Positions 1 to 7,449 are shown, numbered from the stretch's first letter. The stretch is DNA of 54,755 nucleotides from CAZNFR01 sp964572225 (GCA_964572225.1 CAZNFR010000016.1:1-54755); one strand, 5' to 3'. Numbers and translations are program-made. The notes: a model not told the origin generated them from the letters alone.

Positions 1-1
1 C

Positions 2-211
2 ATCCCGCAAGAGGATATCGAGGTCGACCTACCCGGGTCCCCGGCAGAAGATAATGAGGGGGAGGCTGAAGAGCCGGAGGAGGAGAAAGCAGTAGAGCCG
101 AAGGAGGAGAAGGCTGTAGAGCCGAAGGAGGAGAAGGCAGTAGAGCCGAAGGAGGAGAAGGCAGTAGAGCCGAAGGAGGAGAAGGCTGTAGAGCCGAAGG
201 TTTTCGGTTAG
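2..211 (+). CDS. 3' end of a Glu/Lys-rich octapeptide-repeat protein (5' partial)
   Basis: An open frame enters from the left edge in frame 2 and ends at TAG 209-211. It encodes an acidic stretch followed by about five copies of the octapeptide E-P-K-E-E-K-A-V, then V-F-G-stop. Regular coding periodicity with third-position variation (gct/gca, aag/aaa) makes this the more believable coding strand for positions 1-199; the opposite strand reads a Leu/Arg/Tyr/Cys monotony. The last three residues and the stop come from the neighbouring ATPase sequence, so the natural C-terminus is probably lost. Such charged tails occur as linkers of bacterial proteins; no function can be assigned from this fragment. 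Confidence 0.5.
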   Translation: MPQEDIEVDLPGSPAEDNEGEAEEPEEEKAVEPKEEKAVEPKEEKAVEPKEEKAVEPKEEKAVEPKVFG

Positions 212-1342
212 CTCGTCTGCGGTAACTACAATTTTTCTAAAATTATCTTTCAGCATTAATAGGTTTCCAATTTCTCTTTCTCTAACATTTTCATCGGCAA
301 GGGAAAGAGTTACCTGAACATAGATTCGAATATTTTCTTTATCGCAAACAAAATCAATTTCCTTATCTCCCATTTTTCCAACTGACACATGGTAATTGTA
401 TATCAGCAAATGAGTTAACACAATATTTTTAAGCAATTGGCTGATATCATTTTGCTTATAGCCATTTAAAGCATTCCGTAGTCCTAAATCCTGAAAATAG
501 ATTTTTTCTCCGATTTCAACTATGCGTTTTCCTTTTAGATCATTGCGCTTTAACGAACAAATTAAGAATGAGTTTTGCAGATAAGACAAATAATCGAGCA
601 CTATATTATTTGAGAATGAGATACGCTGAGATTTTAAATAATCACTGATTTTCTTTGCCGAAACAATTTGTCCAATATTGTCTGCAATATATGCGCACAG
701 GCGTTCTATAAAGGAAACGTTTCTGATCTTGTATCTACCTATAACATCTTTAAATAAAATACTTTGAAAAATATTTTTTAAATAATCATACACAATCAGC
801 TCTTCCAGCTTCAAATGCTTTAAATAGGGTAATCCTCCAAATTTCAAGTACTTATTAAAACTTTCCGTTGTGTTTTGTAGTTTATGAAATTCCAAAAACT
901 CGTTATAGGACAAGCTAAACATTCTAATTTCAATATACCGGCCTGTCAGATAGGTGGCTAACTCTCCGGAGAGAAGATGGGCATTACTTCCTGTACAATA
1001 TATATCCCAGTTTTGTTTTGTTTGAAAATGTCGTAAGGCTTTTTCAAATTGGTCGATATCTTGAACTTCATCAATAAAAATAGCGTGCAAACCATCATTT
1101 TCTCTTTTTGACTCTGCATAGCTCACTAAATCAGAATAATCTCGTATCGAATCAAACGCTAAATCTTCCTTGTTTATAAAAATAACAGGAGTACCTGAAT
1201 GATTTTCTGCAAACAAATCGGCAACCTGTTTCAAAAAATAGCTTTTACCTATACGTCTTTGCCCTACAATTAATTTTATCAGGTTTTTACCGACATAGGG
1301 TTCTATTCTTTTTAAATATATGTGGCGCTGAATATTATTCAC
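29..1342 (-). CDS. AAA ATPase of the DUF4143-containing family, C-terminus replaced
   Basis: The protein has a Walker A motif GQRRIGKS (residues 27-34), Walker B with IFIDEVQD (88-95), and a C-terminal half typical of ATPases carrying a DUF4143/PD-(D/E)XK-like domain. Members are stand-alone ATPases of poorly known role, often found as isolated accessory genes. Start is GTG at 1342. Only residues 1-381 (down to base 200) look native. The last 56 residues are a Leu-Arg-Leu-Tyr-rich translation of the antisense of the 24-bp repeat, and the usual 20-30 residue family C-terminus is missing. The gene is therefore either truncated by recombination or joined wrongly in assembly. Base composition is A/T-rich relative to the cytochrome genes that follow. 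Confidence 0.75.
   Translation of the reverse strand: MNNIQRHIYLKRIEPYVGKNLIKLIVGQRRIGKSYFLKQVADLFAENHSGTPVIFINKEDLAFDSIRDYSDLVSYAESKRENDGLHAIFIDEVQDIDQFEKALRHFQTKQNWDIYCTGSNAHLLSGELATYLTGRYIEIRMFSLSYNEFLEFHKLQNTTESFNKYLKFGGLPYLKHLKLEELIVYDYLKNIFQSILFKDVIGRYKIRNVSFIERLCAYIADNIGQIVSAKKISDYLKSQRISFSNNIVLDYLSYLQNSFLICSLKRNDLKGKRIVEIGEKIYFQDLGLRNALNGYKQNDISQLLKNIVLTHLLIYNYHVSVGKMGDKEIDFVCDKENIRIYVQVTLSLADENVREREIGNLLMLKDNFRKIVVTADELTENLRLYSLLLLRLYCLLLLRLYCLLLLRLYSLLLLRLYCFLLLRLFSLPLIIFCRGPG
71..199 (+). repeat. 24-bp tandem repeat encoding EPKEEKAV
   Basis: Five full 24-bp units run from 71 to 190, with a 9-bp partial unit at 191-199. The first unit is the most divergent (gag ccg gag gag gag aaa gca gta); the others differ only by gct/gca. 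The array stops sharply at 199, exactly where ATPase-like sequence begins. Near-identical units of this kind are prone to slippage and to misassembly. Confidence 0.9.
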
Positions 1343-1353
1343 ACGAAAATGTT

Positions 1354-1445
1354 TTGATTATGATCAAATCTTTTACAAAAAAACGTAATCTATTGATTAT
1401 AGTCAAATCTTAATTAGTAAAATCGATTATATTGATTATAATAAA
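1354..1445. promoter_or_regulatory. Three FNR-box-like elements spaced 39 bp apart
   Basis: TTGATTATGATCAA (1354-1367) is a perfect TTGAT-N4-ATCAA dyad, the classical FNR/ANR box. TTGATTATAGTCAA (1393-1406) differs at one position, and TTGATTATAATAAA (1432-1445) keeps only the left half well. Starts at 1354, 1393 and 1432 give an exact 39-bp period, and the first two copies are followed by ATCTT, so this is a degenerate tandem repeat lying just upstream of the ATPase start. An FNR-type regulator is encoded at 6751-7449. Function as an operator is inferred. Confidence 0.4.
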
Positions 1446-1627
1446 AAGAATAAAGGCAGTTTTTATTCTTTACACACGAAAGTGTCTAGTGGGTATAGAA
1501 GTCCTGTGAGGTAAGAAAGTCGTTAACTGGGACGAAATTCTCAGGAATATAAAATATGAGGATCAGCTAATTTCAAGAAGTAAATACACATAAAAAAAAC
1601 CAACCACATGATACTCAGGCTTTAAAG

Positions 1628-1701
1628 TGAACCCGGAGGGATTCGAACCCCCAACCTCCTGATCCGTAGTCAGGTGCACTATCCAGTTATGCTACGGGTC
1701 C
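1628..1701 (-). tRNA. tRNA-Arg (anticodon ACG)
   Basis: Read on the minus strand, the 74-nt sequence folds as a standard cloverleaf: acceptor GGACCCG pairing with CGGGTTC (one G-U), anticodon arm CCTGA-CTACGGA-TCAGG with anticodon ACG, and T arm containing GGTTCGAATCC. The discriminator is A. CCA is not encoded. The remaining bases between the ATPase and the cytochrome gene at 1952 hold no further gene; a small hairpin at 1772-1785 is the only structure seen. Confidence 0.95.
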
Positions 1702-1951
1702 TTTTCTGCGATGCAAAAATACTGAATTTTGGCAGATATCCAATTTTTTTAATGCTTGCCCTGGTTTTTAACCCTTCGAGAAGGGATTTCTTCATAAATC
1801 GATATACCTCGATAAATATAGCGTTATTATCCGGTCAGCATACCGAATAAATCTATCGAAATGGTATTAAATATCAATAATTTATATATTAGGGTAATGG
1901 GGATAAGTCCTATATTTAAGCGATGATAGTAATTGAACTAATACCCTATTT

Positions 1952-2971
1952 ATGAAGAAAAAATCACTTACACCCACAGCCATTCTGATGATGATGGTTA
2001 TCGCAACCGGGCTGGCATTATTCAGCAGTTGTGAGGGACCGGCCGGGTTGGACGGACAGGATGCCAATGAGACCTGCGCCCAATGCCATAACAATGGAAC
2101 CTTATTGCTGGCCAAACTGTCACAGACAGCGAATTCCCAGCATCAGATGGGAACGAGTTTTGAAAGAAACGGAAGCTCCTGCGCACCCTGTCATACACAC
2201 GCCGGTTTCCTTGAAGTTTTGGCAACGGGAGCACAATCTACCACCGGAGATATGAGCAATCCATTACCGGTAAATTGCCGTACCTGCCATAACATTCACC
2301 AGAATTTTGACACCACCGATTATTCTCTTACAACCACCGCAGCTGTTCCACTCTGGATTAACGGTGTTGAGGTGGATCTGGGAGATGCCAGCAACGGATG
2401 CGTAAACTGCCATCAGCCCAGAATTCCCGATCCCCTTCCTGCCATTGGAGGAGGAGAGGTTACCATTACCAGCTCAAGATGGGGGCCCCATCACGGTACA
2501 CAGGCTGCAATTCTTTACAGCACAGCAGGATATGAGATTGCAGGATCCGAAGATTATGGAGCAGATGGATCACATCCCCACACCCTGGCAGGTTGTACCC
2601 AATGTCATATGGCCGATCCCCTGGGCACTTTTGCCGGAGGTCATACCTTCAGCATGACCGATGGTGAAACTGAGCACGTGGAAGGTTGTACACAATGTCA
2701 TACCGATATTGAAGAATTTGATCTGAATGGTGCTGTCACAGAAATTGAAGGTTTACTTGACCAGCTCCATACTGCACTGGTTAATGCAGGTTACGTAAAC
2801 GAGAGCAGCGGACTCGTGAATGCCAGCTCCAGCAGTCCCCTGGTAGTATCTTCGGATATGGCCGGTGCTATTCTTAACTACTACATGGTTGAAGAAGATG
2901 GCAGTATGGGTGTTCACAATCCTAAATACGTAAAGGCATTACTTGCCAACTCACTGGCTTTGTTCAACTAA
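1952..2971 (+). CDS. Hexaheme c-type cytochrome lipoprotein
   Basis: A 339-residue exported protein with a lipoprotein signal peptide (lipobox LFSSC, Cys near residue 27) followed by six CxxCH heme-binding motifs: CAQCH, CAPCH, CRTCH, CVNCH, CTQCH, CTQCH. Extra His residues (for example GPHHGT and SHPHT) can be distal heme ligands. It resembles multiheme electron carriers anchored in the outer or inner membrane. It converges on the five-gene cytochrome operon 3139-6455 and is probably an electron-transfer partner of those proteins. A TATATTTA sequence at about 1910-1917 is a weak promoter match. The C-terminal 90 residues have no heme motif and are not recognised. The electron donor and acceptor cannot be read from the sequence. 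Confidence 0.85.
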   Translation: MKKKSLTPTAILMMMVIATGLALFSSCEGPAGLDGQDANETCAQCHNNGTLLLAKLSQTANSQHQMGTSFERNGSSCAPCHTHAGFLEVLATGAQSTTGDMSNPLPVNCRTCHNIHQNFDTTDYSLTTTAAVPLWINGVEVDLGDASNGCVNCHQPRIPDPLPAIGGGEVTITSSRWGPHHGTQAAILYSTAGYEIAGSEDYGADGSHPHTLAGCTQCHMADPLGTFAGGHTFSMTDGETEHVEGCTQCHTDIEEFDLNGAVTEIEGLLDQLHTALVNAGYVNESSGLVNASSSSPLVVSSDMAGAILNYYMVEEDGSMGVHNPKYVKALLANSLALFN

Positions 2972-2993
2972 GTCTGCAGACTACGATTTTTTG

Positions 2994-3022
2994 AAGGCAA
3001 TCCATTTACGGATTGCCTTTTT
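2994..3022 (+). terminator. Rho-independent terminator after the hexaheme cytochrome
   Basis: GGCAATCC (2996-3003) pairs perfectly with GGATTGCC (3010-3017) around a 6-nt loop, followed by TTTTT. It lies 22 bases past the stop codon. Confidence 0.85.
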
Positions 3023-3083
3023 CATTTTTCCACATCTATTATACAGTCATATTAAATCTCGGTTTTACCCCCCCGTGCATCAT

Positions 3084-3117
3084 AAAAAAACCACGATAAC
3101 CTAAGCTATCGTGGTTT
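3084..3117 (-). terminator. Rho-independent terminator of the cytochrome operon
   Basis: On the minus strand an 8-bp stem (CCACGATA/TATCGTGG, 3091-3098 with 3107-3114) extended by A-T pairs is followed by a T run (complement of 3084-3090). It sits just past the last gene of the operon. Confidence 0.8.
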
Positions 3118-3138
3118 CAGTAAAACGTTCGTTTAGAT

Positions 3139-3543
3139 TTACTTGGCGAATGTTCTCATGTAGTTAACCATATGCCAGATATCCTCATCCGGAATTTTTC
3201 CTTCGTAAGCAGGCATTTCCCCTCTACCATATTTGGTTTTGTAGAAATGCTCACCATCGGTCTGATTCTGGTAAAAGTCACCCGAAAAATCACCGGAGAA
3301 AGTGTCCAGCATTCTTGCCTTAGGTCCGTCACCGAGTCCGGTCTTGCCATGACAGGAAGCACAGTTCTTGTTATAAAGCATTTTACCAATCTGGAGGGAT
3401 TCGGCATCGGCTTTCACGGGATTTTCCAAATTCTTGTACTTATCGGGAACCGGCCAGGGTTCGGGATCCTGCTGGGGAGCAAAAGACATTACCATAAATG
3501 CTGCACACAGCAGCGCCATAATTGAAACAAGTTGTTTTTTCAT
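3139..3543 (-). CDS. Small mono-heme cytochrome c
   Basis: 134 residues with an N-terminal signal peptide (hydrophobic MALLCAAFMVMSFA) and a single class-I heme site CASCH; the later GEMPAY supplies a plausible Met axial ligand. The C-terminal IPDEDIWHMVNYMRTF is the usual last helix of cytochrome c. ATG at 3543 is preferred over the upstream in-frame TTG at 3552. Last gene of the operon, 24 bases after the cytochrome b gene. It likely shuttles electrons in the periplasm between the membrane cytochromes and a terminal partner. Confidence 0.85.
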   Translation of the reverse strand: MKKQLVSIMALLCAAFMVMSFAPQQDPEPWPVPDKYKNLENPVKADAESLQIGKMLYNKNCASCHGKTGLGDGPKARMLDTFSGDFSGDFYQNQTDGEHFYKTKYGRGEMPAYEGKIPDEDIWHMVNYMRTFAK

Positions 3544-3567
3544 ATTCTTCAAATTTAAGTTAACGAA

Positions 3568-4185
3568 TCAGTGAACCTCCTGCCAGCCATCCACGATACT
3601 TTTAAAATTACTCCGGGGAGTTTTCCCCATGGTACTGACATAAAGGTGAACTATTAAAAACAGAGAAACTAAAAAGCCCATCACAATGTGAAGCTGAGCA
3701 GTGAGAAAAATCCCGGAAACCTTAAATACTTCCTTCAGAATAAACTCCGGGAAAAGAAGAGCCCAGCCGGTTATAAATAACAAGGGCAATGCGATATACA
3801 TTACAAACACATAGGAAACCTGTTGCAGGGGATTAAACTTACGCTCCTTCGAAACCGGAAATGGAGCTTCCTCCCCTTTGAAGACTCCCACCACATAGTA
3901 GCGAGTCTGCAGTGCCAGTCTTTTCATAAGTCCTTTCAGCCTTAAACGATAGTATTTTCCGTTGGAAGTAAAGAGGTTTCCGATGAAGAAAAGAAGATAA
4001 CTGATCGTCAGGATCACCCCGCTCACGTTATGCATGGCCACAGCAGGTTCAAAAGGAATCAATGGAGCATCGGGATTTGAATACTGCATACTGATTCCGG
4101 AGAGAATCAGGAGAATGCAAAGTATGGCGTTCAGACCGTGCCAGATACGGAGCCATACAGGGTACAGGTATATCTTTTCAGCCAT
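3568..4185 (-). CDS. Cytochrome b561-like membrane protein
   Basis: 205 residues with four hydrophobic segments (about 13-33, 50-70, 125-145, 163-187). Histidines H16 (IWHGLN), H52 (MHNVSG), H166 (LHIVMG) and H180 (VHLYVS) are placed as in di-heme b561/thiosulfate-reductase-type cytochrome b subunits, which oxidise or reduce the quinone pool in the inner membrane. Its ATG shares one base with the TAA of the 7-heme cytochrome gene (TAATG), indicating translational coupling. Together the two would form a quinone-to-multiheme electron transfer unit. The direction of electron flow is unknown. Confidence 0.8.
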   Translation of the reverse strand: MAEKIYLYPVWLRIWHGLNAILCILLILSGISMQYSNPDAPLIPFEPAVAMHNVSGVILTISYLLFFIGNLFTSNGKYYRLRLKGLMKRLALQTRYYVVGVFKGEEAPFPVSKERKFNPLQQVSYVFVMYIALPLLFITGWALLFPEFILKEVFKVSGIFLTAQLHIVMGFLVSLFLIVHLYVSTMGKTPRSNFKSIVDGWQEVH

Positions 4186-5210
4186 TACGATTCTTTCTTT
4201 TTAGATGATTTGATCCTGAAAACTATATGTACAGCCATTGCTGCAAGAGCCAGTCCAAAAATGAGCAGGCTAAGGATATTCAGGAATCTGGAGCGGTTTG
4301 CACCAATTACATAGGCATCATTCTGGATGATAACCCCGTTCACGAAACCGGACTCTCTCCGTTCTTCCTGAGCTGCGAATTTGTAAAGAGATCCCATCAG
4401 AATGGAGTTCTGGGAATGACAATCCACGCAGTTTCTTACCGCATTTTCGGCAGGCAGAATATTATGGGAAACCAGTACCGTATCATTCATCTCCGAGTGG
4501 CACTCAATGCAGCGCACAGCTTTAAAGTGAAGGGACTGATTCGGCAACCAGTCGTGCTGGGGAACTACATTTCCCAGTTCTCTTTCGGACAACAGTTTAA
4601 ATCTTTCCACATTTCCGTGGCATTCCAGACAGGTATTGTTGGATTCCACAATCACGGTCTGAATGTTTTCAACCTCACGGGTGAGTAATTTATAGGTATG
4701 GGGATCATGACACTCCCAACAGGAGAAATTCCCATCGGTGGCCGTATAGTGCACCGACATGCTGTGCTGCTCGTCGATGGCATCGAACTGATACTGTGCG
4801 AAATTCTCGTCGTAACCATGGCAGTCGAGACAGGTCCAGTATTCTTCGAACCGCACTCCCAGAGGATGTGGAAATTCATTGTATTCTTCGGAATGACAGT
4901 CGTAGCAACTGAAGCTCCAGTGAACCGAATGGTAGAATTCATCTCTTTCAATCCGGTTGGAAAGGCACATCTCGGAATTCTTCACCGTACCGAACAGGGT
5001 GTCTGTTATGGAATAATAACGCTCCCCATGGCATTGGAAGCAATTCTCATTTTCTTCGGAGAAGACATTGTTCTCTTTGCCTTTAATTGTTTCTTCAGGA
5101 TCAACCTCATCCATAATTCCGGCAACTCCGGGGGCGATCAGGAAAATAAAAAAGCCCGCGACCAGAATCAGCAATGGGAGGTATTTAACGCTTTTAGAAA
5201 ACCTGTTCAT
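4185..5210 (-). CDS. Heptaheme membrane-anchored c-type cytochrome
   Basis: 341 residues. An N-terminal membrane segment (about 12-32, uncleaved or signal anchor) and a C-terminal one (about 312-332, followed by Lys-rich RIKSSKKKES) enclose a periplasmic domain with seven CxxCH motifs: CFQCH, CYDCH, CLDCH, CWECH, CLECH, CIECH, CVDCH. The arrangement recalls NrfH/NapC-like and tetrathionate-reductase-like multiheme cytochromes, although the heme number differs. Translationally coupled to the cytochrome b561-like gene. Probable role: accept electrons from the b-type subunit and pass them to periplasmic or outer-membrane carriers. No catalytic site (such as a CxxCK motif) was seen. Confidence 0.85.
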   Translation of the reverse strand: MNRFSKSVKYLPLLILVAGFFIFLIAPGVAGIMDEVDPEETIKGKENNVFSEENENCFQCHGERYYSITDTLFGTVKNSEMCLSNRIERDEFYHSVHWSFSCYDCHSEEYNEFPHPLGVRFEEYWTCLDCHGYDENFAQYQFDAIDEQHSMSVHYTATDGNFSCWECHDPHTYKLLTREVENIQTVIVESNNTCLECHGNVERFKLLSERELGNVVPQHDWLPNQSLHFKAVRCIECHSEMNDTVLVSHNILPAENAVRNCVDCHSQNSILMGSLYKFAAQEERRESGFVNGVIIQNDAYVIGANRSRFLNILSLLIFGLALAAMAVHIVFRIKSSKKKES

Positions 5211-5212
5211 AA

Positions 5213-6049
5213 TCAGAATCTTACAGTAATATTGAATCCAAGCAGAAATTCCCCTTCGGATAAATCATTCTGATTATACATCAGGTTTCGTTGATTGATG
5301 ATCTGGGAAAAGTTCGCAGCAAAAACCTGAAACGCATGGGTTGCAGTACCGAATTCAACGCCCAGGGCGAGATTGGGCTTGGGATCAAAAGCTTCCTGTG
5401 AGGTCAGCAGATGATGATATTCAGCAATAATGGAGGCACTACCCAAAACTTTTGCTCGCCCGCCTGCCATTAGGGAGAAATTCGCATTCTGCATACCCTT
5501 GGGTACGGAATTGTAATAAATAAATCCGGGAGCGACCTGAAGTGAATACCGGAAATTAAAACTTCTGGCAAAGATCAGCTGAGTAAAATAGGACAGGCGG
5601 TGGATTTCCCTGAACTGCTCCTCGGGACCAAAATTATCATCCGACCTTGCATCCAGAACCATATTTCCATAATAGCTGATCCCAACGGGAATACTGCCGG
5701 ACCGGGTCTGCTGCAAAATGGCATATTTCCATTGAAGATCCTGTAATTTATAATCCTTGGTACTACCAACCCCTACCATCAACCTGTCGGTAATCCCGTA
5801 ATTGAATCCAAGCCGGATATTCGATGGGGCATACACCCCGAATACATCCGAGATCCCGTTATTGACGAGTCCGAAGCGGTGATGGATCTCAAATTCAAAT
5901 CCCCCCTTGAAGGGAGACACGATGGTATGGTTATCAATTAAAATGGTAGATTCAAACGGAGACCTGACCGGTTTATCGTCCGACTCTTCCTGTGAGAAGG
6001 CCGGAAAGGCCAGGGTAGCTAAACATATCAGCGCAAGTAACTTCCTCAT
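5213..6049 (-). CDS. Outer-membrane beta-barrel protein, DUF5777-like
   Basis: 278 residues with a cleavable signal peptide (MRKLLALICLATLAFPAFSQ). The rest alternates polar and aromatic residues as amphipathic strands, and the chain ends in ITVRF, a typical barrel C-terminal aromatic signature. It fits the DUF5777 family of Bacteroidota barrels that often accompany cytochrome genes. Two bases separate it from the 7-heme gene, so they are co-transcribed. Placed between cytochromes, it might position them at the outer membrane in a porin-cytochrome-like arrangement; that role is inference. The family name is given from remembered sequence character, not from a search. Confidence 0.7.
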   Translation of the reverse strand: MRKLLALICLATLAFPAFSQEESDDKPVRSPFESTILIDNHTIVSPFKGGFEFEIHHRFGLVNNGISDVFGVYAPSNIRLGFNYGITDRLMVGVGSTKDYKLQDLQWKYAILQQTRSGSIPVGISYYGNMVLDARSDDNFGPEEQFREIHRLSYFTQLIFARSFNFRYSLQVAPGFIYYNSVPKGMQNANFSLMAGGRAKVLGSASIIAEYHHLLTSQEAFDPKPNLALGVEFGTATHAFQVFAANFSQIINQRNLMYNQNDLSEGEFLLGFNITVRF

Positions 6050-6077
6050 CGTATTTATTTTTATGGTTTAGTTTCAA

Positions 6078-6455
6078 TTAGTTGTTGAGAGCACCCTGTC
6101 TGATCCATTCCAGGATCTGTTGCTTTTCCAGTTCCGAGGCCCGTGGCGAATGTCCGGACTCCAGTAAAATCGAGTAGATCTTACTGCCCTCGGGATTATT
6201 CTCAGGGTCATCGGAAATATACCCATCCTGCAGGGATTCATAGGCATTATCGGGTCTCAGATCCGGCTCGATGGCCCCGCCATGGCAAGCAGTACAATTC
6301 CCGGTGAAGATCGGGATGATATCCTCCGAGAAACTCACCTCCGTTCCCGGTTCAAGCGTAGGCAGTTCATAACTGTACTTATCGCAGGAACCGAAAATCA
6401 AAAACAATCCGACCGACAGAAGGGTAATAACTTTTATGAAGGGTTTTTTTTTCAT
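6078..6455 (-). CDS. Mono-heme cytochrome c lipoprotein
   Basis: 125 residues with lipobox IFGSC (Cys near 24), one heme motif CTACHGG, and a C-terminal helix EKQQILEWIRQGALNN. It resembles the small cytochrome c or planctomycete-type cytochrome domains that recur in Bacteroidota lipoproteins. First gene of the minus-strand operon (then barrel, 7-heme, b561-like, small cytochrome c). A TACTTTTG promoter element lies about 115 bases upstream. Confidence 0.8.
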   Translation of the reverse strand: MKKKPFIKVITLLSVGLFLIFGSCDKYSYELPTLEPGTEVSFSEDIIPIFTGNCTACHGGAIEPDLRPDNAYESLQDGYISDDPENNPEGSKIYSILLESGHSPRASELEKQQILEWIRQGALNN

Positions 6456-6568
6456 TGACTTAGCAGTTTAATTCTTACTCCACCCTGATCCGGTGAAAAG
6501 AAGTCCCGGATCTCCAAATCCCCGGAATTTCAATTTCCTCAGATTCTTCGTTGATATTTCAATACATA

Positions 6569-6576
6569 CAAAAGTA
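6569..6576 (-). promoter_or_regulatory. Putative -7 element of the cytochrome operon promoter
   Basis: Minus-strand TACTTTTG matches the Bacteroidota -7 consensus TAnnTTTG. No clear TTG -33 element was found at the usual spacing. Immediately downstream, TTGATATTTCAA (6551-6562) is an imperfect dyad near the expected start site, but its spacer is shorter than in an FNR box. Confidence 0.4.
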
Positions 6577-6650
6577 GCAGACTAATGCCTTAACTTACTA
6601 TGAATAAGGCCGGAATAATGATACAATACCTAAGATGTTGCCACAGGAAT

Positions 6651-6675
6651 AAACCGATCTATGTCGGTTTTTTTA
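6651..6675 (+). other. Terminator-like hairpin between divergent genes
   Basis: AAACCGA (6651-6657) pairs with TCGGTTT (6664-6670) around a 6-nt loop and is followed by TTTTA. No plus-strand gene lies upstream, so it may be an operator dyad, a leader structure or a barrier between divergent transcripts. No choice can be made from the sequence alone. Confidence 0.35.
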
Positions 6676-6719
6676 CTGTCAAACATCTTTTTATTTTATT
6701 TATTCAGAAGGAATTCACT

Positions 6720-6727
6720 TATATTTG
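6720..6727 (+). promoter_or_regulatory. Putative -7 element of the FNR-type regulator
   Basis: TATATTTG matches TAnnTTTG exactly, 23 bases before the ATG at 6751. A purine-rich AAGGAG (6738-6743) sits at a usable Shine-Dalgarno distance. Confidence 0.5.
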
Positions 6728-6750
6728 CTGATTCGATAAGGAGAAATTGA

Positions 6751-7449
6751 ATGTTTGAGAGATCCAAAATATGTCATTCCTGTGCCGAATGCAACATGAA
6801 ATCTGAACTTTTCAGTATTCTCAATGAAGAGCAGACGGAGATTTTGAATGACGAGAGGTATGAAGTGCATTTCCTTGCCGGGGAAAACATAGTAAAACAG
6901 GGGACGATTCTGACCCATATTACCAACCTGGTAAAAGGCACTGCCAAAGTTTATATTGAAGGTTTTGACAAAAGAAACCTGATCCTGAATATTGCAGGTC
7001 CCCAGACCATACTGGGAGGTCCCGGATTATTTACCGATAATCGCAATCATTATACGGTAACCGCCCTGGAAGATTCGATCGTCTGTTTTATCCATACGGA
7101 TAACTTTAAAAAGGTTCTTGGCATGAACAAAGAATTTAACGAACAATTCATCCGGCACCTGAATCTTAAAACCGTCAGGACCTTCGATAAAATGATCAGT
7201 CTGACCCAAAAGCAAATGCACGGCCGGCTGGCCGACTCCCTGATCTATCTTTCCGAAACCCTGTTTCAAAGCGGGGAATTTGAACTAAAGCTCAGCCGTC
7301 AGGATCTTGCCGATATGTCGGCCATGTCCAAAGACAGCGCCATCCGGGTGTTGAAAGAATTCGAAAGGGACGGGATCGCCGTCGTTAACGGAAAACGCGT
7401 GAAAATCCTCAATCCTGAAGCACTAAAGGAACTGTCTTTCAAAGGTTAA
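6751..7449 (+). CDS. FNR-type Crp/Fnr regulator with probable [4Fe-4S] oxygen sensor
   Basis: 232 residues: N-terminal Cys cluster, cyclic-nucleotide-binding-like beta roll (about 25-120), dimer helix (about 121-150), and winged helix (about 165-225, LSRQDLADMSAMSKDSAIRVL). Cys8, Cys11, Cys14 and Cys112 are all present; Cys112 sits in ALEDSIVCFI, which aligns with the E. coli FNR segment around C122. This is the ligand set of an O2-labile cluster, but the C-x2-C-x2-C spacing differs from E. coli. In the recognition helix the FNR E-x-x-S-R set appears as D-x-x-I-R, so the binding site may differ from the classical one. It is divergent from the cytochrome operon and probably controls it in response to oxygen. 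Its end overlaps the convergent phosphatase gene by 4 bases. Confidence 0.85.
   Translation: MFERSKICHSCAECNMKSELFSILNEEQTEILNDERYEVHFLAGENIVKQGTILTHITNLVKGTAKVYIEGFDKRNLILNIAGPQTILGGPGLFTDNRNHYTVTALEDSIVCFIHTDNFKKVLGMNKEFNEQFIRHLNLKTVRTFDKMISLTQKQMHGRLADSLIYLSETLFQSGEFELKLSRQDLADMSAMSKDSAIRVLKEFERDGIAVVNGKRVKILNPEALKELSFKG

Noticed and set aside
71..199. Tandem repeats that could be taken for a CRISPR array
   Set aside because: The 24-bp units are contiguous, with no spacers, and form a clean coding frame of eight-residue units.
1772..1785. Hairpin CCCTT-CGAG-AAGGG as a terminator for the tRNA
   Set aside because: The tRNA is transcribed away from it on the minus strand, and no T run follows on that strand.
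2022..2657. Several frames of 70-77 codons on both strands inside the hexaheme gene
   Set aside because: They are shadows; the main frame carries six CxxCH motifs and a lipobox.
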